Positions 1 through 11,568 of a stretch of 64,000 bases of DNA are shown here, piece after piece (the first letter of the stretch is position 1; each line of letters opens with the position of its first letter). The notes beneath the pieces were generated by a model, which did no database searches, had not been told where the DNA came from, and worked only from the letters and a program-made list of their open reading frames with translations. The position numbers and the translations under genes were made by a program. This DNA is from Mikania micrantha (taxonomy: Eukaryota > Streptophyta > Magnoliopsida > Asterales > Asteraceae): the NCBI GenBank assembly GCA_009363875.1, contig CM018687.1, positions 19,840,963 through 19,904,962 of the forward strand, read 5' to 3'.

Positions 1-238
1 GCTCGTAGGGTCCTAAATTAAACAAAGCAAGTGGAATTAATGCGGCTGGTGGTTCAGGAGCAAAAGTTAATCCAAATGTGAGAAAGATGACTCGATATTT
101 TGCTCTTAATGTCAAGGAAGCTGCAAACATGCCAGATATCATTACCGGTACGTTTATTACCAATAATGTTTATGCTAAGGTATTGTTTGATTCATGAGCA
201 AATCAAAGCTTTATTGATTATGAATTCTGTAAGCTTCT
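1..238 (+). pseudogene. Protease fragment of an old decayed Ty3/gypsy element
   Basis: The translation shows the end of gag and the start of a retropepsin. A phrase like DIITGTFITNNVYAKVLFDS precedes a stop where the active-site DSGA continues in intact relatives. The reading frame is broken by that stop. The sequence resumes at 9782 with the second half of the protease (LVETANGDLVKIT, then a DWL motif), so the two pieces were contiguous before the young Tekay element inserted. The 5' part of this older element lies to the left of the window. Assignment to a Tekay/Del-like chromovirus is by resemblance of its later RT, integrase and chromodomain remnants. Confidence 0.75.
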
Positions 239-347
239 TGTAACATCCCAAATTTTTCTAAGATACAAGTTATTTGAATTCTACGTACGTGTAACGGATA
301 AGTAACTTGTGGGAAAATAGACGAAAATAACCAAGATGGGACTTAGA

Positions 348-1018
348 AATCGTGTACTCGAAATATGGAGATTTCGAGTACACCATATTTCGAGTACTCC
401 CTATTTCGTGTACTCAGGTGTTCGAGTACGGGCACCTTGTCTATAAATAGTCGTGCCTTGGGAAATGTGACAACCTTTGGTTGGAAGCACAGTCCCTCTC
501 GAGTACACGAAGTTTAAGTCCAAGAATTTCAAGAATCAAACTTTGATCGACCAAACGAAGTAGGAAACGCACGGGATTTTACCAGGAGGATCAGCTGCCT
601 TCAAGTAAGTGATTCATGTATAGAAAGCTGGATTTTTATGCAAAAGTTAGAATGGTTAAACAAAGGGTGAACTTTTGCATAAAGCCCACACCTTTATGCA
701 TAAAGTTCATAACTTTGAGGTTCCAATACGTTGGTAACAACCAAAGGAACCTAGAACTAGCTCCCCAAGGTCTTAGATGAATTTCTGAGATGTTTAAGGA
801 CGAAATGATGAGTACACGAAATCATGTACAGAGGGTACTCGAAATCATGCATGTATTTCGAGTACAATGTTATTTCGAGTACAGGGGCTATTTCGAATAC
901 AATGGTTATTTCGTGTACATGGAATTTCGTGTACATGGCATTTCGTGTACATGGAATTTCGAGTACATGGCATTTCGTGAACTAGAGATGTTTCGAGTAC
1001 ATGGCAATTCGTGTATGT
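348..1018 (+). repeat. Dispersed TTTCGAGTAC / TTTCGTGTAC motif cluster
   Basis: About 16 copies of a 9-11 bp motif (TTTCGAGTACA, TTTCGTGTACA and variants, in both orientations) occur in two groups, about 348-430 and 803-1018, flanking the TATA box and start region. The 3' LTR repeats the pattern (7585-7665 and 8040-8255). Each copy contains GTAC, the core bound by SBP-type plant factors, but no binding is shown. Confidence 0.7.
442..449 (+). promoter_or_regulatory. Probable TATA box of the Tekay LTR
   Basis: The sequence CTATAAATAG lies about 200 bp into the LTR, downstream of four TTTCGAGTAC-type motifs. It would place the transcription start near 470-480. The 3' LTR has the same box at 7679-7686. 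Assignment is by motif and position only. Confidence 0.65.
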
Positions 1019-1231
1019 AGGAACTTAATGAATTTCAAGGGTTTCGAACACTTAGCTAAATTTCGAAAAACTTGGATTCAATAAGGGGGACTAGTAGGCT
1101 ATGAGGACTTAGAATAATTTCTAAGTCTAAGTATGTGATGTGATGGTATGTGATGATATGATGTAACTGATATAGGTCTTTAAGGCCCTAGCTAAGGAGT
1201 TCGGCTAAGGTTAACAGGAGTCTACTATCAG

Positions 1232-2317
1232 GTGAGTTCTAGACGCCCTATTTCATGTTAACTGTTTTGGGCTGACATACATGCTTATGGTTATGTTATG
1301 ATGTTATGTGCTTATGATGATGAATGAATGATGGTATGCCCTGACTATGTATGCATGCGTATGTGTTAGTATGATCTATGCATGAAAGTAAGTTAAGTAC
1401 GATGCATGCATGAGAAATGAATTATGATAATGAATAACATGACATAAAAAAATGATGCTAGCATTTGACATGATGATGGCTTTATGATAACATGCTTCAT
1501 GATGATAACTATGAGAACCGTTATAGGAGTATGACAAGGTCCTAGGTTGCTAGGATGGAAGTATGATATGTAGGCATGATGACATGATATTATGATATGC
1601 TGATGATGCTAGTATGTTATGATGAACTGTGCATGATGACAGTATGCTATGATGGTATGATGAGACGATGCTAGTATAACATGCCTGAGATGCCATGATG
1701 ACTGCTATGAATGATGTTATGATGTTAGCAGTAAATGTTATGATGATTATGATAAAAGATGATATAATGCTAGTATATCATGTATGACGAACGAACGATG
1801 TTCCTATACGTGTTATAGGATAAGTATGAAAGATGTACCAGCTCTTGTGATGGCTGGGTATGATAGTCAACCACGACTATAACTGGGTATGATAGTCAAC
1901 CACGACTATAACTGGGTATGATAGTCAACCACGACTATAACTGGGTATGATAGTCAACCACGACTATAACTGGGTATGATAGTCAACCACGACTATAACT
2001 GGGTATGATAGTCAACCACGACTATAACTGGGTATGATAGTCAACCACGACTATAACTGGGTATGGTAGTCAACCACGACTATAACTGGGTACGATAGTC
2101 AACCACGACTATAACTGGGTATGGAGCCTTGGGCAGGCATAAGCCCACTGTTCGTATGGTAACAGTGGAACGTATGATGATGATGATGTAAGGATGTTAT
2201 GTGCTAAGGTTATGGACTATGTGAATGACATGATGTGTATGTTAAGTATGTTTAATGTTGTTTTATGAAAACTAGAACTCACCAGCGTAAGCTGACTTGA
2301 TTTAGCATGTATGTCAG
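1232..2317 (+). other. Predicted intron in the LTR leader
   Basis: The donor is CAG|GTGAGTTCT at 1229-1240. The acceptor is TGTCAG|G ending at 2317, preceded by a branch-point-like CTGAC at 2292-2296. The donor 12-mer GGTGAGTTCTAG (1231-1242) is the exact reverse complement of CTAGAACTCACC (2272-2283), about 35 nt upstream of the acceptor. Comparable signals occur in four other LTR families in this window. Splicing is a prediction from motifs. The equivalent interval in the 3' LTR is 8469-9554. Confidence 0.45.
1854..2114 (+). repeat. 29 bp tandem array, nine units
   Basis: Nine direct 29 bp units, each containing the inverted repeat ATAGTC-AACCAC-GACTAT. Units 1-7 carry the TATGATAG form, unit 8 TATGGTAG and unit 9 TACGATAG. 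There are no spacers between units, so this is a minisatellite and not a CRISPR array. Confidence 0.95.
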
Positions 2318-2542
2318 GTTGAATGTATGATAGGAGAAGGCATGGAGCTCGGGCATAGAGTCATACGATCCGGTGGTTTTTGGCAATCCGATATGTTTTT
2401 GATACAGACACTTTATTGATTTCTGTTTATCAAACTATGTTTACAATTCCGCTGCATGATTATGAAAGTTTTTAGTTTAAGAGCTATGTGTTATGATGAA
2501 AACCAACCTCTGTGAGGTGCCCGGTTTCGGGGCCTCACAAGT

Positions 2543-2556
2543 TGGTATCAGAGCCA
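2543..2556 (+). other. Primer-binding site, tRNA-Met type
   Basis: TGGTATCAGAGCCA lies 3 bp after the 5' LTR. It is complementary to the 3' end of plant initiator tRNA-Met, the usual primer for chromoviruses and caulimovirids. The 315 bp from here to the gag ATG at 2872 hold no other feature. Confidence 0.92.
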
Positions 2557-2871
2557 TAGTTTGAGAGATCTTGGCATCCCAATTGCCAAGACTTAAACTG
2601 AGAATGGGATTAATGGATGCGGATTGCCAACCACGGATGACGGATGCCACGAGTTAAATGTTTATGTATGAGTTAAGGGTTAGATGTAATGTTATGAAAG
2701 TAGTTAGTGTCATGCACATTGAAGAGATGGGATGGGAAACGTTTAGAGCCTATGAGTTGGGTAAATGGTTAATAACACTTGATCAACGTCGTTAACGATT
2801 TACAAAACTTATTCCGTGCTAAACTGATTCCTGTACTGACTCATCAATTGTTGCATTATGTAGATAGTTAG

Positions 2872-5800
2872 ATGGCTGGCCAAAAGGGTAGGCCACGTAA
2901 GCAACCACAGGAACCTGAAGAACCACGTGTCGAGAGTGAAGAACCCGTCAACAAAGACGACCACGAGCACAACGAACAACCTGAGAATGAGGACGAGTTC
3001 ACTCTAGAGCCTATCGTGGTGAAGGCTATTTCTGATGAGGTCTGCAAGATCATGGATGAAAAGATGCCGGCAATGATTGCTAAGGCACTGAAGGATGCTC
3101 TAAAAGACAAGTCTGAAGGAACTAAGGAGAGCACCAAAGAAGATGAGGTGGTGATCATCGAGACGAAGAGCGGCGACTCTATGACTGGGAAACTGAAGGG
3201 CTGTGACTACAAGTCCTTCAAGGGATGCAACCCACCGACCTTCGATGGTAAGAAGGATGCTGTGGCCACCTGCCACTGAGTATCCGCGATGGAGGCTGTT
3301 ATCTCCATCAGTGAATGCCGAGTCGATCAAGCTGTTAAGTTTGCAGCTCACTCTTTTGTCGAGGAGGCACTTCACTGGTGGAACACCATTAAGCAATCCA
3401 AGGCTGCAGCTGATGTAGAGAAGATGACTTGGGATGATCTAAAGGAACTGGTCACTAAGAAGTTTTGTCCCAAGAATGAGCTGGATAAGGTTGAAAGGGA
3501 GTTTCTGGTGCTGAAGGCGGGAAGCCTGAATCACAGGCAGTACACTTCACGATTTAATGAGATGGCAAGACTTGTTCCTCATCTGGTTTCTACCGAGGAA
3601 CGCAGGGTGAAGTTGTACATGGAGGGTTTGCCTCCCAAGGTTCGGATTCATGTGAAGGCGAATGCTCCCAAGACTTATGATTCCACTGTGGAGCTTAGTG
3701 GCATAGTTTGGGATGATGTTATGTCAGCCGAACCAGCCAAAGAAGAAGCAAAGGTGAAAGTGTCCTCCGGGACTAAGAGGGGTCGAACAGACCAACGAAA
3801 GTTTTCAGGCAAAAAGGTGAAGCGTGAGGATGCGAACCGATGCAACAAGTGTGGTAAAATTCACACCGGACAGTGCTTGGTGGGCACTAACTTATGTTTT
3901 CGATGCGGAAAGACGGGACATTTCTCCAGCAATTGTCCGAGTGCCACCAGATGCTACAACTGCAACGGGTTTGGACATCTGTCCAAGGATTGCAGACAAC
4001 CACGGGCCGATGCTTCGGGCTCGGGTAAGAAAGAGGAGAAAGGAAAGGAGAAGCAGAAGGCTAAAGCACGAGCCTTTACGATGACGAAGGATGATGCGAT
4101 TGTGGACCCGGACGTGGTCACAGGTACCTTTTCTATCAACAATATTCCTGCTTCTGTATTGTTTGATTCTGGTGCCAGTATGAGTTTTGTGTCTTCTACT
4201 TTCTGTGATGGGTTATCTGGGAAGGTTAAGAAGATAGATCGGGTATTTGATGTAGAGACGGCTATTGGTAAGATGACCAGGGTGACTGAGGCTATTGATG
4301 ATTGTTATGTTGAGATAGAAGGTCATAGGTTCCCTGTCCGATTGTTTCTTATTACCTTAGGAGGATTCGATGTGGTTTTGGGTATGGACTGGTTAGCCAA
4401 ATATGAGGCTAACATTGTATGTCGACGAAAGATGATATGTTTACGTGCGATGGATGGGAGCTCCGTGACGGTTTATGGTGATAAAGCGATGTATGCGCCA
4501 AAGATCATTTCAATGATCACGGCTGATGTTATGATGAGGCGAGGGTGTGTAGCCTACTTGGCCTACGCGATTGAGGAACGTACGGATACGAGGACGATTG
4601 ATGATGTTCCCGTGGTGTGTAAATTCCCCGATGTATTCCCTGAAGAATTGCCTGGATTACCACCCGAACGGGAAATTGAGTTCCAGATCGACTTAGTGCC
4701 AGGGGCACAACCCGTTGCCAAAGCACCTTACCGTTTAGTTCCAACCGAGATGAAGGAAATGATGACCCAGCTACAAGAACTCCTTGACAAAGGTTTTATA
4801 CGACCGAGTGTCTCTCCGTGGGGAGCACCGGTGCTGTTCGTTAAGAAGAAAGATGGAAGTATGCGTATATGTATCGATTACAGGGAACTGAATAAGTTGA
4901 CCGTAAAGAACAGGTATCCTCTACCTAGAATTGATGACTTGTTCGATCAATTGCAAGGTGCAAGCTGGTTCTCGAAGATAGATCTCCGATCCGGTTACCA
5001 TCAGTTGAAAGTTCGAGAGCAGGATATTCCAAAGACTGCTTTCCGTACGCGTTATGGACATTACGAGTTTCTCGTTATGTCGTTTGGATTGACGAATGCT
5101 CCCGCAGCATTTATGGATTTGATGAACAGAGTATGTCGACCGATGCTGGACCGATCGGTGATAGTGTTTATTGATGATATTTTGATTTATTCAAAGAACG
5201 AGGGAGACCATGCTTGCCACTTACGTGAGGTATTGGAAATCCTGAGGAAAGAGAAATTTTATGCTAAGTTCTCCAAATGCGCTTTCTGGTTACGAGAGGT
5301 ACAGTTTCTGGGTCACGTGGTGAACCCAGAAGGCATTATGGTAGATCCAGCTAAAGTTGAAACGGTTATGAAATGGAGTCCTCCAAAGTCACCGACAGAA
5401 GTACGCAGTTTTCTTGGTTTGGCTGGCTATTATCGGAGATTTATTCAAGACTTCTCCAAGATAGCGACGCCACTGACGAAGCTCACGAAGAAAGACGTAA
5501 AGTATGAATGGGGTCCAAACCAAGAACAGGCGTTTTCAGTGCTGAAGGAGAAACTTACCCAAGCTCCTGTTCTAGCACTGCCGGATGGGAATGATGATCT
5601 TGTTGTGTATGCCGATGCGTCACGACAAGGGTTGGGATGTGTACTAATGCAAAGGGGAAAGGTGATAGCTTATGCTTCGCGCCAGCTAAAGATTCATGAG
5701 GCTAACTACCCGACCCACGATCTTGAACTCGCTGCAGTGGTGTTTGCATTGAAAATATGGAGACACTACTTGTATGGAGTACGGAGTACTATTTATACCG

Positions 5801-7431
5801 ACCACAAGAGCTTGAAGTACTTTTTCGAGCAAAAGGATTTGAACATGAGGCAGAGACGATGGCTTGAGCTGCTAAAGGATTATGATTGTGATATTCTATA
5901 TCACCCAGGAAAGGCCAATGTGGTGGCGGATGCTCTGAGTCGCAAGACTGATCATCCTGCCATGCGAGTAAAATCGTATAGTTTGGTAATAACGCCAGAC
6001 TTTCTGAACGAGCTCAAACAGGCGCAACAGGAGGGATTGAAAGAAAAGAATGTGGGTTTTGAACGCGTCTTCGGACAAGTCAAGAACTTGGAAGACAATG
6101 ACCATGGGATAAAGCTACGATTCGGTCGAATGTGGGTGCCCAGAAATGGGGACATTCGAGCGAGGATTTTAGATGAAGCCCACAAGTCACGATACTCGGT
6201 ACACCCCGGTGTGACGAAGATGTATCAAGATCTTCGACAGGATTATTGGTGGCCGGGCATGAAGTTTAATGTGATGCAGTATGTGAACAGGTGTCTTACT
6301 TGTGCGCAAGTGAAGGCTGAGCATCAGAAACCCTACGGATATGTGCAACCTCTAGAGGTACCGGAATGGAAATGGGAACACATCACCATGGATTTCATCA
6401 CCAAGCTACCGAGGACAGCTAAGCGACATGATACCATATGGGTGATTGTGGACCGACTGACGAAGAGTGCACACTTTCTTCCTATCAGGGAAACGTATAC
6501 GTCCGAAAGGTTGTCTGAGTTGTTCGTAAAAGAGATTGTGGCCAGACATGGAGTTCCTGTCTCCATTGTGTCAGATCGGGATACGAGGTTTACTTCCAGA
6601 TTCTGGAAGCAGTTTCATGATGCTATGGGAACGAGGTTAAATATCAGTACCGCCTATCACCCTCAGACGGATGGACAGTCGGAAAGGACTATCCAAACAT
6701 TGGAGGATATGCTTAGGGCGTGCATTATCGATTTTGGAGGGAGCTGGGATGACCACTTGCCATTGGTGGAGTTTTCTTATAACAACAGCTATCACTCTAG
6801 TATCGGAATGCCCCCATATGAGGCGTTGTACGGACGACGATGTAGAACCCCGGTATGCTGGGGTGAAGTTGGACAGAAAGAAATGGGAAACAAGGCTGCT
6901 GTGATTGATATGGCAGAAAAGCTACGGGTGATAAAAGCACGTATGAAAGCTGCACAAGATCGCCAAAAGTCTTACGCTGACAAGCGCCGACGACCAATAG
7001 AGTTTAATGTTGGCGATCGAGTGTTGCTGAAAGTATCACCATGGAAGGGTATCATCCGATTCAGGAAGAGAGGAAAGTTGAGTCCGAGATACATCGGACC
7101 GTTTCCGATAAAGACAAGGGTAGGGAAAGTCGCGTATCGACTGGACCTACCAGAGGAGCTAAGCGGGATTCATCCTACCTTTCACGTGTCGCATCTTAGG
7201 AAGTGCTTGGCAGACGAGCAGGCGCATGTTCCTTTGGATGACATTGAGGTAGATGACCGACTGAACTACATTGAAGAACCAGTCGCCATTGTGGATACGA
7301 AGGAAAAGCAGTTAAGGAATAAAACGGTTCGTCAAGTAAGAGTTCAGTGGAAGCATCGGAAGGGTTCAGACACGACGTGGGAATTGGAAGACGAGATGAG
7401 GGAGTTGTATCCTCATCTGTTCGATGTGTAA
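2872..7431 (+). CDS. gag-pol: gag-pol polyprotein of the Tekay element (one in-frame stop)
   Basis: One frame of 1519 codons from ATG 2872 to TAA 7429, interrupted only by TGA at 3277-3279. Related copies have Trp there (GCNPP-FDGKKDAV...W), which suggests TGG to TGA. In order: the gag capsid region; CCHC zinc knuckles at about 3838-3994 (CNKCGKIHTGQC, CFRCGKTGHFSSNC, CYNCNGFGHLSKDC); retropepsin FDSGAS near 4162; reverse transcriptase with FIDDIL near 5167; RNase H (YADAS near 5609); and integrase. The integrase has an HHCC finger (HKSRYSVHPG ... CLTCAQVK, about 6180-6310) and D, D, E residues in MDFITK (about 6388), SDRDTRF (about 6571) and GQSERT (about 6677). A GPY/F-like module and a C-terminal chromodomain (about 7270-7420) end the protein. 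Apart from the stop it looks complete, so the copy may be unable to make full Gag alone but could be mobilised by relatives. Confidence 0.93.
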
Positions 7432-7460
7432 CAAGGCAGGTTTCGGGACGAAACCTATTG

Positions 7461-7475
7461 TAAGGAGGGGAGACT
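7461..7475 (+). other. Polypurine tract of the Tekay element
   Basis: A purine run (AAGGAGGGGAGA) lies immediately upstream of the 3' LTR, 30 bp after the gag-pol stop. It is the expected primer site for plus-strand DNA synthesis. Confidence 0.88.
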
Positions 7476-9776
7476 TGTAACATCCCAAATTTTTCTAAGA
7501 TACAAGTTATTTGAATTCTACGTACGTGTAACGGATAAGTAACTTGTGGGAAAATAGACGAAAATAACCAAGATGGGACTTAGAAATCGTGTACTCGAAA
7601 TATGGAGATTTCGAGTACACCATATTTCGAGTACTCCCTATTTCGTGTACTCAGGTGTTCGAGTACGGGCACCTTGTCTATAAATAGTCGTGCCTTGGGA
7701 AATGTGACAACCTTTGGTTGGAAGCACAGTCCCTCTCGAGTACACGAAGTTTAAGTCCAAGAATTTCAAGAATCAAACTTTGATCGACCAAACGAAGTAG
7801 GAAACGCACGGGATTTTACCGGGAGGATCAGCTGCCTTCAAGTAAGTGATTCATGTATAGAAAGCTGGATTTTTATGCAAAAGTTAGAATGGTTAAACAA
7901 AGGGTGAACTTTTGCATAAAGCCCACACCTTTATGCATAAAGTTCATAACTTTGAGGTTCCAATACGTTGGTAACAACCAAAGGAACCTAGAACTAGCTC
8001 CCCAAGGTCTTAGATGAATTTCTGAGATGTTTAAGGACGAAATGATGAGTACACGAAATCATGTACAGAGGGTACTCGAAATCATGCATGTATTTCGAGT
8101 ACAATGTTATTTCGAGTACAGGGGCTATTTCGAATACAATGGTTATTTCGTGTACATGGAATTTCGTGTACATGGCATTTCGTGTACATGGAATTTCGAG
8201 TACATGGCATTTCGTGAACTAGAGATGTTTCGAGTACATGGCAATTCGTGTATGTAGGAACTTAATGAATTTCAAGGGTTTCGAACACTTAGCTAAATTT
8301 CGAAAAACTTGGATTCAATAAGGGGGACTAGTAGGCTATGAGGACTTAGAATAATTTCTAAGTCTAAGTATGTGATGTGATGGTATGTGATGATATGATG
8401 TAACTGATATAGGTCCTTAAGGCCCTAGCTAAGGAGTTCGGCTAAGGTTAACAGGAGTCTACTATCAGGTGAGTTCTAGACGCCCTATTTCATGTTAACT
8501 GTTTTGGGCTGACATACATGCTTATGGTTATGTTATGATGTTATGTGCTTATGATGATGAATGAATGATGGTATGCCCTGACTATGTATGCATGCGTATG
8601 TGTTAGTATGATCTATGCATGAAAGTAAGTTAAGTACGATGCATGCATGAGAAATGAATTATGATAATGAATAACATGACATAAAAAAATGATGCTAGCA
8701 TTTGACATGATGATGGCTTTATGATAACATGCTTCATGATGATAACTATGAGAACCGTTATAGGAGTATGACAAGGTCCTAGGTTGCTAGGATGGAAGTA
8801 TGATATGTAGGCATGATGACATGATATTATGATATGCTGATGATGCTAGTATGTTATGATGAACTGTGCATGATGACAGTATGCTATGATGGTATGATGA
8901 GACGATGCTAGTATAACATGCCTGAGATGCCATGATGACTGCTATGAATGATGTTATGATGTTAGCAGTAAATGTTATGATGATTATGATAAAAGATGAT
9001 ATAATGCTAGTATATCATGTATGACGAACGAACGATGTTCCTATACGTGTTATAGGATAAGTATGAAAGATGTACCAGCTCTTGTGATGGCTGGGTATGA
9101 TAGTCAACCACGACTATAACTGGGTATGATAGTCAACCACGACTATAACTGGGTATGATAGTCAACCACGACTATAACTGGGTATGATAGTCAACCACGA
9201 CTATAACTGGGTATGATAGTCAACCACGACTATAACTGGGTATGGTAGTCAACCACGACTATAACTGGGTATGATAGTCAACCACGACTATAACTGGGTA
9301 CGATAGTCAACCACGACTATAACTGGGTATGATAGTCAACCACGACTATAACTGGGTATGGAGCCTTGGGCAGGCATAAGCCCACTGTTCGTATGGTAAC
9401 AGTGGAACGTATGATGATGATGATGTAAGGATGTTATGTGCTAAGGTTATGGACTATGTGAATGAAATGATGTGTATGTTAAGTATGTTTAATGTTGTTT
9501 TATGAAAACTAGAACTCACCAGCGTAAGCTGACTTGATTTAGCATGTATGTCAGGTTGAAGGTATGATAGGAGAAGGCATGGAGCTCGGGCATAGAGTCA
9601 TACGATCCGGTGGTTTTTGGCAATCCGATATGTTTTTGATACAGACACTTTATTGATTTCTGTTTATCAAACTATGTTTACAATTCCGCTGCATGATTAT
9701 GAAAGTTTTTAGTTTAAGAGCTATGTGTTATGATGAAAACCAACCTCTGTGAGGTGCCCGGTTTCGGGGCCTCACA
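7476..9776 (+). repeat. 3' LTR of the young Tekay element
   Basis: Same length (2301 bp) as the 5' LTR and nearly identical. It repeats the TATA box, the motif cluster and the predicted intron. Its 29 bp array also has nine units (9091-9351), but the variant units sit at positions 6 and 8 instead of 8 and 9. No gene is present. Confidence 0.95.
9091..9351 (+). repeat. 29 bp tandem array in the 3' LTR
   Basis: Nine 29 bp units as in the 5' LTR. The unit order is five TATGATAG, one TATGGTAG, one TATGATAG, one TACGATAG, one TATGATAG. The total length equals that of the 5' array although the order differs. Confidence 0.95.
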
Positions 9777-9781
9777 CTTCT

Positions 9782-11201
9782 AAATGAAACACTAGCGAAA
9801 CTAGATAAACCTTATCTGGTAGAAACCGCTAATGGTGATCTAGTTAAGATAACTGAGGTTCAAGTAAAATGTAAGACCACTCTCTTTAAATACGATATTC
9901 CAGTGAAACTATTATCTGTGGTACTATCGAGTTACGATACCAAAATCGAAATGGATTGGTTAGTTACATACCAATCATGTATCTTGTGCGATACAAAATT
10001 CATTGAAATTCGTGTTCCAATGGGAGGAAAATGGATCATTAAGGGCGATAAGTCAACGAGAAATAGAATTTAATATCATTCTGGTACTAGGTATGTCTCT
10101 AATTGCTAAATCTCCTTGATAGAAGAGCTAAAGAAACAATTAGACAAGACAAAAAAAAGTTTTATTTGACCTAACTCATCATCTTGGGAAGTTCCAATCT
10201 TTTTCGTTAAGAATAAAGATGGGTCGATGCGGATGTGTAGTGATTATATAAGTTGACTATTAAGAATAAGTGACCACTCCAAGAATTGATGATTTATTCG
10301 ATCAACTTGAATGAGCTTGTTATTTTTCTAAAATTGATATTCGATTGTGATATCATCAACTGAAAGTCAAGGAAGAAGATATTCCTAAAACTGCTTTTCA
10401 TACAAGGTATGGGCATTATAAGTTCATTGTTATGTCTTTTGGACTTACTAATTTTCCAGCTGCCTTTATGGACATGATGAATCAGATAAGCGAACCTTAT
10501 CTGGATAAGTTCATCATTTTATTCATTTATGATATTCTTATTTACTCAAAAAAAAAAAAAAAAACACCCGAGGATAATGCAAAACATCTCAGAACACTAC
10601 TTGATCAACTATGACATGAGAAACTGTATGCAAAATTTTCTAAATGTGATTTTTGATTCACTGAAGTACAATTTCTGGGGCATGTTATTAATGCTTAAGG
10701 TATTCAAATAGATCCATATAAGATAGAGGCTATTACCAAATGGGAGAACACCAAGTCACCAACAAAGGTGCGTAGTTTCCTAGGCTTGACGGGCTATCAT
10801 CGTCGATTTATTCGGAATTTCTCCTAAATAGTCATTCCTATCACTTCATTAACTAGATAATTAGAAAATTTTGAATGGGTTCCTAAACAAAGTGAATCTT
10901 TCAAAATTCTTAAGATTAGTTACTTCATAATCCTATCCTAGTGTAACATGAGGGCATTGAAGACTTTGTTGTTTATTGTGATGCTTCTCATATAGGGCTA
11001 TGATGTGTATTGATGCAACGAAACAAGGTGATTGCCTTTTCATCACATCAATTAAAGGCTGACGAAAATAATTATGCAAGTCATGATTTGGAATTAAGTG
11101 TCATTATCTTTGCATTGAATTTATGAAGACATTACCTTTATGGAGTTCATTTCATAGTTTAGACTGACCATAAGAGTTCAAAATATATCTTTGGTTAGAA
11201 G
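9782..11201 (+). pseudogene. Protease-RT-RNase H remnant of the old gypsy element
   Basis: Continuation of the piece at 1-238. It shows the protease C-terminal half, an RT with KNKDGSMRMC, YGHYKFIVMSFGLTN and FIYDILIYSKK (the first Asp of the usual FIDDIL is Tyr), VRSFLGLTGYHRRFI, and RNase H with LRRHYLYG-like remnants. Many stops (TGA, TAA, TAG) and frameshifts interrupt it, and an A-run at 10550-10563 adds a length change. It ends at DHKSSKYIFG-like sequence, where 4.3 kb of foreign DNA enters. It is plainly non-functional and much older than the nested copy. Confidence 0.88.
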
Positions 11202-11568
11202 GTTGTTGTCACACCCCGAGCAGGCGGGCCGGATCGTGTGTCCCGTCGGGCGGAAGGTTCCCGGGGCGCGATATCGTGAGTGATAATCGTGATGATCAGA
11301 TTGTTTACATAGCATCAACATTGAGAATAACTAAAGCACAAATAGTTTTAAACTAGGATTACAAAGTTAAATTACAACTGTCAATGTTTGATAATTTAAC
11401 TAAGTAAACCTATCAAAAGAATCAAATGTTTACTATCTTGTAACTGTACAAGATGTCAAAAGTGATTCACAACAATCATCAAATCATGTGCTTTTCAAAA
11501 TCTACTAGGTCCTCTAACTGGGCATCCTAGCATGCATTCCTTAGCCTTAGCTTATTCCTGTACGTCAC

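Larger units (their letters stand above)
239..2539 (+). repeat. 5' LTR of the young Tekay element
   Basis: Boundaries are TG at 239 and CA at 2539, matching the 3' copy base for base apart from a few changes. It carries a TATA box near 442, a cluster of TTTCGAGTAC-like motifs either side of the presumed transcription start, and a predicted leader intron (1232-2317). The intron contains a 29 bp tandem array. Small AUG-started frames such as 790-1020 arise from the motif repeats and do not look like genes. The remainder is ATG-rich, low-complexity sequence (ATGATG runs at 1300-1800) with no recognisable gene. Confidence 0.95.
239..9776 (+). mobile_element. Complete young Ty3/gypsy chromovirus (Tekay/Del-type)
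   Basis: A full-length LTR retrotransposon of 9538 bp. It starts TGTAACATCCC and ends CCTCACA, and is flanked by the 5 bp target-site duplication CTTCT (234-238 and 9777-9781). In order it has a 5' LTR, tRNA-Met primer-binding site, gag-pol, polypurine tract and 3' LTR. Both LTRs are 2301 bp. Outside their tandem array I found four base differences: A539-600 block versus G near 7819, T/C near 1164/8404, C/A near 2227/9464, and T/G near 2325/9562. That is about 0.2 percent, so insertion was recent. It sits inside the protease gene of an older element of the same superfamily. Confidence 0.95.

Noticed and set aside
790..1020. 76-codon open frame (also at 8027-8257)
   Set aside because: It is made of the TTTCGAGTAC motif repeats in the LTR and has no domain or conserved start context.
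1854..2114. Regular 29 bp repeats resembling a CRISPR array
   Set aside because: Units are directly adjacent with no unique spacers, lie inside a plant LTR and recur in its partner LTR.
2543..2556. tRNA gene fragments at the primer-binding sites
   Set aside because: Only the complement of the tRNA 3' end is present, at the expected place after an LTR, with no cloverleaf.
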